The notes: a model not told the origin generated them from the letters alone. 64,000 bases of DNA from Pseudomonas sp. IPO3778 (GCF_013386825.1 NZ_JACARC010000037.1:248001-312000), one strand, 5' to 3'; numbered from the stretch's first letter, positions 16,672 through 25,462 are shown. Program-made: numbers and translations.

Positions 16672-17397
16672 TCAGCGCAGGCTCTTCTCCAGCCACTGCT
16701 TCAAGTCCAGCAATTCCGCCTCACCCACGGTATGAATCATTCCCGGGTAGCCGTGGAATTCCGGCGTGAGGCCGATCCCCTGCAACACCTCATTGGCCCG
16801 CGTCGCCGAGTAGTAAGGCAGCGCCTGGTCCAATGTGCCATGACCGATGAAGATCGCCAGCTTGCCCAATCGCTCGTCCGGCTTGAGTTCAGCCTTGAGC
16901 ACCGGCAGCACGCTGCCACTCAACGCGGCAATCCCGCGCAGGGCTTCGGGATGCCGTAACCCCACCTCGTAGGACATGATCGCGCCCTGGCTGAACCCCA
17001 CCAGAAACACCCGCTCAGGTTGGGTGTGGTACTTGGTGGTGGCCTGGGCAACGAAGTCTTCGATCAGCTTGGCGCTGCTCTGCAAATCAGCCGTCTCGCC
17101 ATCAAAATCACCATCGCCGGGTTTCTTGCGAAACCAGCGATAACCACCGCCCTCCACCGGCATCGGCGCCCGCGCAGACAGGTAGGTCCAGGTCGACGGC
17201 AAGCGGTCCTTGAGCCCGAACAAGTCGGCCTCGTCACTGCCATAACCGTGCAGGAAGATCACCAGTGGCTCGTTGCGCGCATCGCTTTGGGTCTGTTCCA
17301 GATACGGCAGCGGCAGGTCCGTGTGCAGCTCCGCGTCGGCATGGGCGGCGCTGGTAAACAGCGCCAATGTGAGGGCGATCAGTTTGAGCATGGGCAT
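16672..17397 (-). CDS. Secreted carboxylesterase/phospholipase-family hydrolase
   Basis: A 241-residue alpha/beta hydrolase of the phospholipase/carboxylesterase (PF02230) family with a signal peptide (ends SAAHADA), so likely periplasmic. It shows the oxyanion HGYGSDEADLF near residue 50, the nucleophile Ser in VFLVGFSQGAIMSYE, an Asp in HGTLDQALP, and the His in YPGMIHTVG. The start ATG 17397 lies 6 bases after the cobF stop, so it is probably co-transcribed with cobF, though no link to cobalamin is evident. Confidence 0.83.
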   Translation of the reverse strand: MPMLKLIALTLALFTSAAHADAELHTDLPLPYLEQTQSDARNEPLVIFLHGYGSDEADLFGLKDRLPSTWTYLSARAPMPVEGGGYRWFRKKPGDGDFDGETADLQSSAKLIEDFVAQATTKYHTQPERVFLVGFSQGAIMSYEVGLRHPEALRGIAALSGSVLPVLKAELKPDERLGKLAIFIGHGTLDQALPYYSATRANEVLQGIGLTPEFHGYPGMIHTVGEAELLDLKQWLEKSLR

Positions 17398-17403
17398 CAA
17401 CCT

Positions 17404-18159
17404 TCAGGGTTTGCGCAACAAATAGGTATCCATGATCCAGCCATTGGCCTGGCGCGCCGCCTTGCGCACCCGTTCGATCTCGTCGGCCACTTCGGCCACT
17501 TTGCCGCTGATGAGGATTTCGTCCGGTGTGCCCAGGTAGGCACCCCAGTAGATATCCAGGTCCTGATCGGCCACGGTGCGGTAGGAATCTTCGGCATCCA
17601 GCATGACAACCAGGGTGTCGGCATCACTCGCCTGCCCGGCTGCCAGCCGGCGCCCGGTGGTGATTTCGATGGAGCGGCCAATCCGGTTCAGCGGCACTTT
17701 GTGCTGGGCCGCCAGGGCCTGGACGCTGGTAATTCCCGGGATCACCTCAAACTCGAACACACAGCTGCCACTGGCCAGAATCGCCTGCAGGATGCGGATG
17801 GTGCTGTCGTACAGTGCCGGGTCGCCCCAGGCCAGGAACGCGCCAACTTCGCCGTCGGCCATTTCCTCATTGATCATCCGTTCGAAGGTCTGCTGCTTGT
17901 CGCGGTTCAGGTCCTTGACGGCGGTGGTGTAGTCGATATCACCCCGCACGCGCTCGGGGCAATCGGCCTCGACAAAGCGGTACGCGTGATCGGTGATGTA
18001 GGTCTCGCAGATTTCCCGGCGCAGGTCGATCAGTTTGTCTTTGCTCTGGCCCTTGTCCATCAGGAAAAACACGTCGGTGCGGTTGAGCGCCTTGACCGCC
18101 TGCATCGTGATGTAGTCGGGGTTGCCGGCGCCAATGCCGATGATCAGGATGCGTTTCAT
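17404..18159 (-). CDS. cobF: Precorrin-6A synthase (deacetylating) CobF
   Basis: A 251-residue SAM-dependent methyltransferase of the tetrapyrrole methylase fold. CobF of the aerobic cobalamin pathway methylates C1 of precorrin-5 and removes the acetyl group, making precorrin-6A. Visible motifs: the N-terminal LIIGIGAGNPDYITMQAV, AFLAWGDPALYDST (the P-loop-like GDP motif of these enzymes) and FEVIPGITSVQALAAQ. Length is near the family's ~250. The gene is near a cobalamin riboswitch and cbtAB, which supports the assignment. Confidence 0.92.
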   Translation of the reverse strand: MKRILIIGIGAGNPDYITMQAVKALNRTDVFFLMDKGQSKDKLIDLRREICETYITDHAYRFVEADCPERVRGDIDYTTAVKDLNRDKQQTFERMINEEMADGEVGAFLAWGDPALYDSTIRILQAILASGSCVFEFEVIPGITSVQALAAQHKVPLNRIGRSIEITTGRRLAAGQASDADTLVVMLDAEDSYRTVADQDLDIYWGAYLGTPDEILISGKVAEVADEIERVRKAARQANGWIMDTYLLRKP

Positions 18160-18216
18160 GGGAAAGTCTTCATGGTGTTCTCGGTGCGGGGGGCGGATTT
18201 TGCCATGTTCGGGGCG

Positions 18217-18780
18217 TCACGCGTGAGTTTCCAGGCGCAGGCGCCATCGGCCGTTGAACCGCAACTCGGTGGATGACAGCGGCTCGACGTCGATCAGGTT
18301 GAACATCGAGGGCGGGCATTGCATGACATGCAGCAGCGCCGCGCGGATCACAAACGGATGGGTTACCGCCAGCACATGCCCCGGCGTTTGCTCAAGGGAC
18401 CGCAGCCACTGCCCTACCCGTTCACACAGCTGCACCACTGATTCGCCACCATGGGGCGCCGCGGTGCTGTCGGTCAACCAGGCGTGCAGTGCGTCGGGCT
18501 CGGCCTGCTGAACCTCATCGATTGCCTGCCCGTGCCAGCGGCCGAAATCGCAATCGCGCAGGGCTGTTTCAACCGAAGCATCGGCGGCAAACAGCGTCGC
18601 GGTCTGCCGGGTCCGCGCCTCCGGGCCACACAGCACAACGGGCGCGCGCTTGAAGCGATGCCCCTGGGACAGCGCCGCCTGCTGCCAGTCCATCTCCACC
18701 GGTTCATCCAGCGCGAAGCGAGCCCGTTTCTGGGCACGGGTACTGGCGTGGGCAATAAGGGTCAACCGGGTGGCCTGCAT
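18217..18780 (-). CDS. Histidine phosphatase family protein with altered RHG motif
   Basis: A 187-residue protein of the histidine phosphatase (phosphoglycerate mutase-like) superfamily. The catalytic His is in LTLIAHASTRAQ, where the usual RHG is AHA, so the neighbouring Arg is lost. Other expected residues remain: LCGPEARTRQTA, DCDFGRWHG with the proton donor region, and the second His in VLAVTHPFVIRAA. The position between cobF and the riboswitch-controlled cbtAB suggests a cobalamin-pathway role of the CobC (alpha-ribazole phosphatase) kind, but the changed motif makes this unsure. Start at ATG 18780. Confidence 0.7.
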   Translation of the reverse strand: MQATRLTLIAHASTRAQKRARFALDEPVEMDWQQAALSQGHRFKRAPVVLCGPEARTRQTATLFAADASVETALRDCDFGRWHGQAIDEVQQAEPDALHAWLTDSTAAPHGGESVVQLCERVGQWLRSLEQTPGHVLAVTHPFVIRAALLHVMQCPPSMFNLIDVEPLSSTELRFNGRWRLRLETHA

Positions 18781-18849
18781 GACAAATCGCTCTGGTTTTA
18801 AGGTGCAGTCAGCGTAGACTTGGGAAGTTGTTTCAACATGTTTCAACTA

Positions 18850-18930
18850 CTCTGCAACAGGAAGCCGGTTCAACGCCGGCGCGGTCGCGCCACTGTATTC
18901 GGCCTGATAGCCGTAAGCCAGACCCTGTTT
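18850..18930 (+). promoter_or_regulatory. Cobalamin riboswitch
   Basis: Elements of the B12 riboswitch are in order: CAACAGGAAGCCGGT, the hairpin GCCGGTTCAACGCCGGC (18864-18880), GCGGTCGCGCCACTGT (18881-18896), and a B12-box-like AAGCCAGACCC (18915-18925). It precedes cbtB by about 50 bases. CbtAB operons are commonly under this control, repressing cobalt uptake when cobalamin is plentiful. Confidence 0.88.
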
Positions 18931-18978
18931 CAGCCAACTCGCTATCCATTTCGGGACGCGTCATCCCTGGAGGTTCTC

Positions 18979-19191
18979 ATGGCTTATACCGCTGCAACCG
19001 ATTCCGACGTTTCAATACCGTCCATTCCCCTGGGCGAAATCCTGCCCTGGGCGATCTTCGGCGGCCTGCTGTTGATGCTGGCGATTTACTTCGTCGGCGC
19101 CGAGCAAGGCGCCACCGCCGTGTTCAAAGGCATGTACGTGCATGAGTTTGTGCACGACGGTCGTCACCTGCTGGGTTTCCCCTGCCATTGA
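18979..19191 (+). CDS. cbtB: CbtB family cobalt transporter subunit
   Basis: A 70-residue membrane protein with one transmembrane helix (LPWAIFGGLLLMLAIYFVGAEQG) and a His-rich C-terminus (MYVHEFVHDGRHLLGFPCH) thought to bind metal. CbtB is the small subunit of the predicted CbtAB cobalt transporter. TGGAGG (18968-18973) precedes ATG 18979. It lies directly below the cobalamin riboswitch and 15 bases upstream of cbtA. Confidence 0.92.
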   Translation: MAYTAATDSDVSIPSIPLGEILPWAIFGGLLLMLAIYFVGAEQGATAVFKGMYVHEFVHDGRHLLGFPCH

Positions 19192-19206
19192 TTGGAGCGT
19201 GACGAC

Positions 19207-19935
19207 ATGACAGGGCATTTACTCGTTCGCGGGATGCTGGTGGGCTTGCTCGCCGGCATCCTGGCCTTCGGTTTCGCCAAGACCTTTGGTGAACCGCAGA
19301 TCGACAAGGCCATCGCCTTCGAAGATCAGATGGCACAGATGCACGGCGACGCGCCGGAAGAAGAATTGGTGAGCCGCGAAGTACAAAGTACCTTCGGCCT
19401 GTTCACCGGTGTGGTGGTGTACAGCGTGTCCCTGGGCGGCATTTTCGCGTTGGTATTCACGTACGCCCTGGGCCGTATCGGCAAGGTCGGTCCCCGTGGC
19501 CTGGCGGCGCTGCTGGCCTTGGCGGCGTTTGTGACGATCATCGTGGTGCCGGGGCTGAAGTACCCGGCCAACCCGCCATCGGTGGGCGACCCGGCCACCA
19601 TCGCGCAACGCACCAAGCTGTTTTTCCTGATGCTGCTGGTGTCGGTAGCGGCGGCGGTGATTGCGCTCAACGCCGCCCGCAAGCTGATCGCACGCCGTGG
19701 CCTGTGGGCTGGCGCGATCCTGGGTGTGGCGCTGTACATCGTGATCGTCTCGGTGGCCGGCAGCCTGTTCCCGACCATCAATGAAGTGCCGGAGCAGTTC
19801 TCGGCGGTGTTGCTGTGGAAGTTCCGCGTGGCCTCCCTGGGGATTCAACTGGTGCTGTGGACCACCCTGGGCCTGGTGTTCGGCGCCGTGGCCGAGCGCA
19901 AGTTGAGCCAGCCTCAGGCCCGTCTCAACTCCTGA
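19207..19935 (+). CDS. cbtA: CbtA family cobalt transporter subunit
   Basis: A 242-residue inner membrane protein of the CbtA family with about six helices. Typical features are the N-terminal LVRGMLVGLLAGILAFGFAK followed by the acidic FGEPQIDKAIAFEDQM and the loop PGLKYPANPPSVGDP. Together with CbtB it is predicted to import cobalt for cobalamin. Start at ATG 19207 with GGAGC upstream. It ends at a perfect hairpin (19945-19968). Confidence 0.92.
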   Translation: MTGHLLVRGMLVGLLAGILAFGFAKTFGEPQIDKAIAFEDQMAQMHGDAPEEELVSREVQSTFGLFTGVVVYSVSLGGIFALVFTYALGRIGKVGPRGLAALLALAAFVTIIVVPGLKYPANPPSVGDPATIAQRTKLFFLMLLVSVAAAVIALNAARKLIARRGLWAGAILGVALYIVIVSVAGSLFPTINEVPEQFSAVLLWKFRVASLGIQLVLWTTLGLVFGAVAERKLSQPQARLNS

Positions 19936-19944
19936 TGGCAAGGC

Positions 19945-19968
19945 TAGCCGCCGACGGATCGGCGGCTA
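19945..19968. terminator. Hairpin between convergent cbtA and DUF4865 genes
   Basis: Perfect 10-base stem TAGCCGCCGA / TCGGCGGCTA with a CGGA loop. It lacks a U-tract on either side, but its place between two convergent stop codons suggests a bidirectional terminator. Confidence 0.55.
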
Positions 19969-19974
19969 CCGGCG

Positions 19975-20532
19975 TTACACACCCGGCCGCGCCAGATACA
20001 ACACTTCGTAGCCATTAGCCGGATGGCTCACCTCCAGCGCCTTGCCCGACAAGGTGATCCGCACCAGCTTCCACGCCTGCACATCCAGCGCCAGGAACAC
20101 CGCGAAATTGTCGCTGCCATCCGCGATCTGCCGATTGCGCACCTTTTCTGCCGCCAGGGTCTGCCCACGATCCGCGCCCGGCGCCAGCGCCCACTCTTCC
20201 CGGTACAGGCTCAATGCCTTCTGCGCCGGACCTCGCTGCACATCCAGCGGCAACCACGACTCAATGTGCGGCTGGCCAAAACTGTCGAGGACCTTATCAA
20301 AGCGCTCGCCAAGCAGAAAGTCCGCGGCCTGCAAGGGGTCTGACCAGAGATAGACCGACGAATACAGGTTGCCCACACCCGGCGCCTGCCCCCGCGTCTG
20401 AGCGATAAACGCCTTGAACAGCAAACCCTCGGCGTGATCCCACAACGGCCCTAACCGGGCGGCCCGCTCACTGATGACGCCCATGTCGTAATCCGCCGGC
20501 AAACGATGTGAATACTGTTTGGCAAACATCAT
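19975..20532 (-). CDS. DUF4865 family protein
   Basis: A ~185-residue protein beginning MMFAKQYSHRLPADYDMGVI, matching the DUF4865 family (ligand-binding or monooxygenase-like fold, function unknown). GAGGAG lies 5 bases ahead of ATG 20532. The gene is divergent from a LysR regulator with a clear palindrome between them, an arrangement common for LysR-controlled single target genes. Confidence 0.78.
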   Translation of the reverse strand: MMFAKQYSHRLPADYDMGVISERAARLGPLWDHAEGLLFKAFIAQTRGQAPGVGNLYSSVYLWSDPLQAADFLLGERFDKVLDSFGQPHIESWLPLDVQRGPAQKALSLYREEWALAPGADRGQTLAAEKVRNRQIADGSDNFAVFLALDVQAWKLVRITLSGKALEVSHPANGYEVLYLARPGV

Positions 20533-20588
20533 GGCGCTCCTCTTTAAATGAGTGGCCAGCTTGCGCAGCGCCAATGATTTCATCAAGA

Positions 20589-20611
20589 TATCACTCGATA
20601 TATGTGTGATA
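20589..20611. promoter_or_regulatory. LysR-type operator between DUF4865 and lysR genes
   Basis: TATCAC (20589-20594), 11 bases, GTGATA (20606-20611): an interrupted palindrome with the T-N11-A layout of LysR regulators, immediately before the ribosome-binding site of the lysR gene and ~57 bases from the DUF4865 start. Confidence 0.6.
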
Positions 20612-20621
20612 AGGAGTTGAA

Positions 20622-21488
20622 ATGACCGACGCACTCAAGCCCCTGGATATCGACACCGTACAGGCCTTTGTACTGGTGGCCGATTTCGCCAGTTTCACCC
20701 GCGCGGCCCAGGCCCTCGACACGTCCCAGGCGGCCATCAGCCTCAAACTCAAGCGCCTGGAAGACCGCCTCGGCTACCGCTTGCTGGTGCGTACGCCGCG
20801 GCATGTGCGGCTGTCGCCCCAGGGCGAGCAGTTCATCATCGCCGCCCGCGCGCTGCTCAATGCCCACGAACGGGCATTGGCTGATATGGGCAACGGTGCG
20901 TCACGCCGGCTGGTGATCGGCATCAGCGACCACGTGGCCGGGCCGGACCTGCCGCTGTGGCTCAGCCGCCTGGCGGCGTATGACCCGCTGGTGATCCTGG
21001 AGGTGCGGATTGCCTCGTCCCGGGACCTGATCGCGGCGTTCGACCGTAACGAACTGGACGCGGTGATCGTGCGTAACGAAGGCGACCGCCAGGACGGTGA
21101 AGTGTTGGTGGTGGAGCGCTTTGGCTGGTTCGCCGCCCCCACCTGGCAACACACCCCCGGCACGCCGTTGCGCCTGGCAACCCTGGCCTCGCCCTGCGGC
21201 GTACGGCACTTGGCGGTACGGGCGCTGGATGAGGCGCGGATTGACTGGACCGAGGTGTTTGTCGGCGGCGGTGTGATGGCCGTGGGTGCGGCCGTCAGCG
21301 CCGGCCTGGGGGTCGCGGCGCTGGCCCGGCGAGTGGCACCGGCGGGCGCTGTGGACGTGAGCGAACAGTACGGGTTACCGGCGCTGCCCGTCAGTGAAAT
21401 CGTGTTGCACAGCCGAATCAGTGATGGTCGTTCCCGCGAGACGCTGCGGGCCTTGAGTGCAACCTTCAGAGGCGTTCTGGAACGTTAG
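20622..21488 (+). CDS. LysR-family transcriptional regulator
   Basis: A 288-residue LysR regulator. The helix-turn-helix (FVLVADFASFTRAAQALDTS then QAAISLKLKRLEDRLGYRLL) is at residues ~14-60, followed by the effector domain. AAGGAG precedes ATG 20622. It is divergent from the DUF4865 gene, which it probably controls. Its 3' end overlaps the convergent EAL-protein gene by 23 bases. Confidence 0.85.
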   Translation: MTDALKPLDIDTVQAFVLVADFASFTRAAQALDTSQAAISLKLKRLEDRLGYRLLVRTPRHVRLSPQGEQFIIAARALLNAHERALADMGNGASRRLVIGISDHVAGPDLPLWLSRLAAYDPLVILEVRIASSRDLIAAFDRNELDAVIVRNEGDRQDGEVLVVERFGWFAAPTWQHTPGTPLRLATLASPCGVRHLAVRALDEARIDWTEVFVGGGVMAVGAAVSAGLGVAALARRVAPAGAVDVSEQYGLPALPVSEIVLHSRISDGRSRETLRALSATFRGVLER

Positions 21489-23559
21489 GTCGGGTCTGGG
21501 CGCGTCCACGCACAAACTGCTCCAGCTCATCACCCGGTATGGCCTTGCTGAAATACCAGCCCTGAATGATCAACTCCGAACCCGACTGCAAAAACGCGAG
21601 CTGCTCGGCGGTTTCAACGCCTTCGACCACGACGCCCAGGTTGAGCGCCTCGCAAAACCGCAACATCCCGGTCAATACCTGGGCGCCCTTCGGATCATGC
21701 TGGGCCACCACGAAACTGCGATCAATCTTGATGAAATCCACCGGGAACTGATGCAGATAGCTCAGCGCCGAAAACCCGGTGCCAAAGTCGTCGATGTACA
21801 CCTTCGCGCCAATCGCCTGCAGCTTCTCGATCATCTGCCGGGCACCCTGGATATCCCCCACCAACGCATCCTCAGTGATCTCCACCGACACCTGCCCGTG
21901 GGCCTGGGCCAAAATCTCCACCAGCCGGTCACCGTACGCCGGGGTCGTCAGCGTGGCACTGGAGATATTGATCGTCATCGGCAAGGCAAAGCCGACCTTT
22001 TGCCACCTCTGGTACTGGCGCACGGCCTGGGACGCCACCCACACATCCACGTCGGGCATCAGCCGCGCATGGGCCAACCATTGCAGGAACTCCCAGGGTG
22101 AATGCACCGTGCCCTCGGCATCCCGTGCACGCATCAACGCTTCGCAACCGGTGCACAGCCCGGTCAGGGTCGAAATCTGCGGTTGGAATTCGAGGTAAAA
22201 CTCGTAGTCGCTGATCTGCTGGATATGGCTCAACTCGCTGGCCTGCCGCGCCTGGGCCTTATGGGAGGCCATCACCGGGTCCAACTCCAGCAAGCGGCCC
22301 TTTTCTTCCAGGCCGCGAAAGGTCATGTCCAGGGACTTCAAATACACCGTGCCGCCTTCCATGGCCTCACGGTTGATTGCCCGTACATAGGGCGTGTAAA
22401 TCAGTGTTCCCACCCCCAGCAACACCACCTGCAGCAACACCGCCGCCAGGTCGCCATGGGTACTCAAATACGCGTTGAGCAACACCGGCGCGGTAAACGG
22501 CACACTGACCACCGCGGGTGAGACCCAGCCAAGCAGCACCACGGTGAGCGCCAGCATTGCGTTGACCGCCGGCACCAGCAGAAACGGAATGAACAGACGC
22601 GGGTTGAGAATAATCGGCAACCCAAACAACAGCACTTCGCTGACGTTGAACAAGGACAATGGCAGGCTGGCCATCGCCACCAATCGCATGGACTGGCTCC
22701 TGGAAAACATCAGGATTGCCAGCAGCAGGCACAACGCACCACCCGAGCCACCGATAAACGCGAAACTGCCCAGCAGGCCGCTGTTCAGTACATATTTGAT
22801 CGGCTCGCCCGCCGCCACCGCCGCGTTATTGAGCACCACGGCCTGGTCCAATACATCGAACAACGGCTGCATGGCGTAGACACCGTGAATGCCAAAAAAC
22901 CACAGCAGCGAATTCATCAGGGACACAAACAGGCCGCTGCCATACGGCGACTGCAGCGCATCCAGTACCTGCGGCCCTTGCAGCTGCGCCACCTGCGGAA
23001 TCTGCAACAGCAACGACAGCACCAGCACCAGCCCCATCGCCGTGATCGCTCCCGGCACCACCATATTGATGGTGCCCTTGAGGTTGTGCCCCACCAGGTC
23101 TTCGTTGACCAGCCGGGTCCAGCGCCGCCGGTGCAGCCAGGCAACCACGGGCACGTTGAGCAGCGGCGAGGCGATCGCGATAAACAACACGAAGGTCGCC
23201 GAGGCACGGGGAAAATCCCGCAGCAAAAACGTGGCAATCACCACGTGGGCCAGGCACAGGAACGCCACCGGCAGTTGCGGCAGGCGGTACTGGATCGCAA
23301 GCATGTAACCGATGGAAGCGGCCACCAGCAGCGGAATCACCGAGCTGATCTGGTTGTGCAGCCCCGCCAGGAAGGCCACCACCTGCGGGTCAAAACCCAG
23401 CACCCGGGCGCATTCGGACAGGATCAGGAAACCCGCCGACACCAGCAGGCACGGCAGGATCCACAGCAGCCCTTCGCGTATGGCCCGCAACGACTCGATG
23501 CTGGCCAAGGCGGCCAGCCGCTGGGTGAAGAAAAGCTTGAACAGCGTTTGCGCCATCAC
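21466..23559 (-). CDS. PTS EIIC-like membrane domain fused to an EAL c-di-GMP phosphodiesterase
   Basis: A ~697-residue fusion. Residues ~1-400 are a PTS EIIC module of the lactose/cellobiose type with about ten helices (YGSGLFVSLMNSLLWFFGIHG; AFIGGSGGALCLLLAILM; FNVSEVLLFGLPIILNP). Residues ~440-690 are an EAL domain with all expected catalytic motifs: CEALMRARD, the Asn in TINISSATL, VSVEITEDA, YIDDFGTGFSAL, DFIKIDRSFV, VVVEGVETAEQL and QGWYFSKA. It should therefore hydrolyse c-di-GMP, with the EIIC part as a likely membrane sugar sensor. No EIIA or EIIB is nearby. Start is GTG 23559 or ATG 23556. Confidence 0.87.
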   Translation of the reverse strand: MMAQTLFKLFFTQRLAALASIESLRAIREGLLWILPCLLVSAGFLILSECARVLGFDPQVVAFLAGLHNQISSVIPLLVAASIGYMLAIQYRLPQLPVAFLCLAHVVIATFLLRDFPRASATFVLFIAIASPLLNVPVVAWLHRRRWTRLVNEDLVGHNLKGTINMVVPGAITAMGLVLVLSLLLQIPQVAQLQGPQVLDALQSPYGSGLFVSLMNSLLWFFGIHGVYAMQPLFDVLDQAVVLNNAAVAAGEPIKYVLNSGLLGSFAFIGGSGGALCLLLAILMFSRSQSMRLVAMASLPLSLFNVSEVLLFGLPIILNPRLFIPFLLVPAVNAMLALTVVLLGWVSPAVVSVPFTAPVLLNAYLSTHGDLAAVLLQVVLLGVGTLIYTPYVRAINREAMEGGTVYLKSLDMTFRGLEEKGRLLELDPVMASHKAQARQASELSHIQQISDYEFYLEFQPQISTLTGLCTGCEALMRARDAEGTVHSPWEFLQWLAHARLMPDVDVWVASQAVRQYQRWQKVGFALPMTINISSATLTTPAYGDRLVEILAQAHGQVSVEITEDALVGDIQGARQMIEKLQAIGAKVYIDDFGTGFSALSYLHQFPVDFIKIDRSFVVAQHDPKGAQVLTGMLRFCEALNLGVVVEGVETAEQLAFLQSGSELIIQGWYFSKAIPGDELEQFVRGRAQTRPNVPERL

Positions 23560-23790
23560 CTGCCCCTCGGTCGCGGGTGCCAGGGTCGCAAAATAACACC
23601 TGGCTGTAGCCTTATCAGGGGGGTAACGCTACACGCCCTCACACCGCGAGCGAAAGGTTTTTGCCGCCCCTGGGGCAATTATTCAGAATCGCCGTATGGG
23701 CTTGCGGCTTGTCGATTGTCTCGGCTTGGCCCATCCTTCGGCGTACTGATTGTCGTAAAAAGCGACGCTCTCCTCGAACGGACTCGACTG

Positions 23791-25107
23791 ATGCTGCGAT
23801 TCTCTCCCCTTTTGGCCTGCGCGCTGCTCGGCCTGATCAGCCCGTTGGCCGGCGCCGCCACCCCGACCTTCCCCGATGCCCAGGCCAGCGACCCTGCCCG
23901 GCTGCAATGGATGGTCGGCGCACCACCGCCGGCAGACCGCACCCTGCGCTTTGAAGACGGCAGCTATTTCCGCTTCCCGGCGATGCGCTGGAGTGTCGCC
24001 CACTTTCGCCAATTGATGCCCACGGTGAATGTCTCCCGCGGGCTGGGCGCGCCGCTGACGCTGCCGCGTAAACTCGACGCCGGGCTCGACGCACTTCCCG
24101 TACAGCCCGTCAGTGCCGCCCAGCCGCTGACGTGGCGCCAGACCCTGGACGCCACCTACACCGATGGCATCGTGGTGATGCATCGCGGCACGGTGGTGTA
24201 TGAGCGCTACTTCGGGGCGCTCAAGGAGGACGGCCAACACGCGGCCATGTCGGTCACCAAATCGGTGATCGGCACCCTGGGCGCGATGCTGGTGGCCGAT
24301 GGCACCCTCGATCCACAGAAAAAGATCGTCGACTACGTGCCCGAACTGGGTCATTCCGCGTTTGGCAGCGCCACCCTGCGCCAGGTGCTGGACATGACCA
24401 CGGCCCTGGACTACAGCGAAGATTACGCCGACCCCAACGCCGAAGTCTGGGCCCACGCCCAGGCCGGCAACCCGCTGCCCAAACCCAAGGATTACACCGG
24501 GCCGCGCAGTTACTACGAGTTCCTGCAAACCGTGAAACAGCGTGGCGAACACGGCCGCGCGTTCGGCTACAAGACCGTCAACACCGACGTGCTGGGCTGG
24601 GTGATCGCCCGCGCGACCGGGCGCAACGTGGCGCAACTGCTCAGCGAGCGGATCTGGAGCCGGATCGGCGCCGAGCAGGACGCCTACTTTACGGTCGACT
24701 CCATCGGCACACCGTTTGCCGGTGGCGGCCTGAACACCGGGCTGCGGGACCTGGCCCGGTTTGCCGAGATGCTGCGCAACGGCGGGCGCTTCAATGGCCA
24801 GCAGATCGTGCCCGAAAGCGTGGTGAAGGATATTCGCCAGGGCGGCGACAAGCAGGCGTTCGCCCAGGCCGGCTACGCTCAACTGAAGGGCTGGAGCTAT
24901 CGCAACATGTGGTGGGTGACCCACAATCCGGACGGCGCCTTCATGGCCCGTGGGGTACATGGCCAGAGCATCTACATCGATCCCAAGGCTGAAATGGTGA
25001 TTGTTCGCTACGCCTCCCACCCCGTGGCGGGCAATGCGGCCAATGACGGGGTGACCTTGCCGGCCTATGCAGCCATGGCGGCTTTTTTGATGACCAAACC
25101 CGACTGA
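23791..25107 (+). CDS. Secreted serine hydrolase, beta-lactamase family (6-aminohexanoate-dimer hydrolase-like)
   Basis: A 438-residue protein with a signal peptide (ends LAGAAT, about residue 23). It belongs to the beta-lactamase/class C family (PF00144): the nucleophile Ser and Lys are in AAMSVTKSVIGTLGA, a Tyr-containing second motif is in FGYKTVNTDVLGW, and HPVAG near the end is the usual third-motif region. It resembles NylB-type amide hydrolases more than true beta-lactamases. The frame is open far upstream to 22885, but the signal peptide fixes the start at ATG 23791. Substrate unknown. Confidence 0.82.
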   Translation: MLRFSPLLACALLGLISPLAGAATPTFPDAQASDPARLQWMVGAPPPADRTLRFEDGSYFRFPAMRWSVAHFRQLMPTVNVSRGLGAPLTLPRKLDAGLDALPVQPVSAAQPLTWRQTLDATYTDGIVVMHRGTVVYERYFGALKEDGQHAAMSVTKSVIGTLGAMLVADGTLDPQKKIVDYVPELGHSAFGSATLRQVLDMTTALDYSEDYADPNAEVWAHAQAGNPLPKPKDYTGPRSYYEFLQTVKQRGEHGRAFGYKTVNTDVLGWVIARATGRNVAQLLSERIWSRIGAEQDAYFTVDSIGTPFAGGGLNTGLRDLARFAEMLRNGGRFNGQQIVPESVVKDIRQGGDKQAFAQAGYAQLKGWSYRNMWWVTHNPDGAFMARGVHGQSIYIDPKAEMVIVRYASHPVAGNAANDGVTLPAYAAMAAFLMTKPD

Positions 25108-25132
25108 CCGTCTCTTATCCTGGAGTAAACCT

Positions 25133-25462
25133 TTGTCCCAACCCGGCGAAAACCACCAGCTAGCCCTGGACAGATTCCTGAACGAACACCCGGCCCTGGC
25201 TGCAGAACTGAATACGTTGAACCCACTGGCAGCCCAGGCCAAGGGTGAAACCCTCGAGCAGTACCGCGCCGAGCGGCTGCATGAGGTGTTTGAGGCTGAA
25301 GCCGAGCAACAGGGCCTGTTTGCGTGGGAGCTGACGCTGAAATTGACGGCGCAGTCCCCGGCAGAATTCGAAGCCCAGCGCCTTGAGGTGCACAAGGAAG
25401 TGGCGCAGATGGCAGGCCTGAGTTGGGCCGAATATTGTCAGTTGCATGACCTGCCCGGCTAG
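25133..25462 (+). CDS. Conserved Pseudomonas protein (DUF6388-like)
   Basis: A 109-residue soluble, helical, acidic protein starting at TTG 25133 with TGGAG eight bases upstream. Motifs such as RFLNEHPALAAELN, ERLHEVFEAEAEQQGLFAWE and MAGLSWAEYCQLHDL match an uncharacterised Pseudomonas family I recall as DUF6388. It follows the serine hydrolase by 25 bases and may share its transcript. Its last 4 bases overlap the convergent stk1 end. Function unknown. Confidence 0.65.
   Translation: MSQPGENHQLALDRFLNEHPALAAELNTLNPLAAQAKGETLEQYRAERLHEVFEAEAEQQGLFAWELTLKLTAQSPAEFEAQRLEVHKEVAQMAGLSWAEYCQLHDLPG

Noticed and set aside
22885-23790. Long upstream extension of the serine hydrolase frame
   Set aside because: Lies antisense to the EIIC-EAL gene; the signal peptide at ATG 23791 sets the start.
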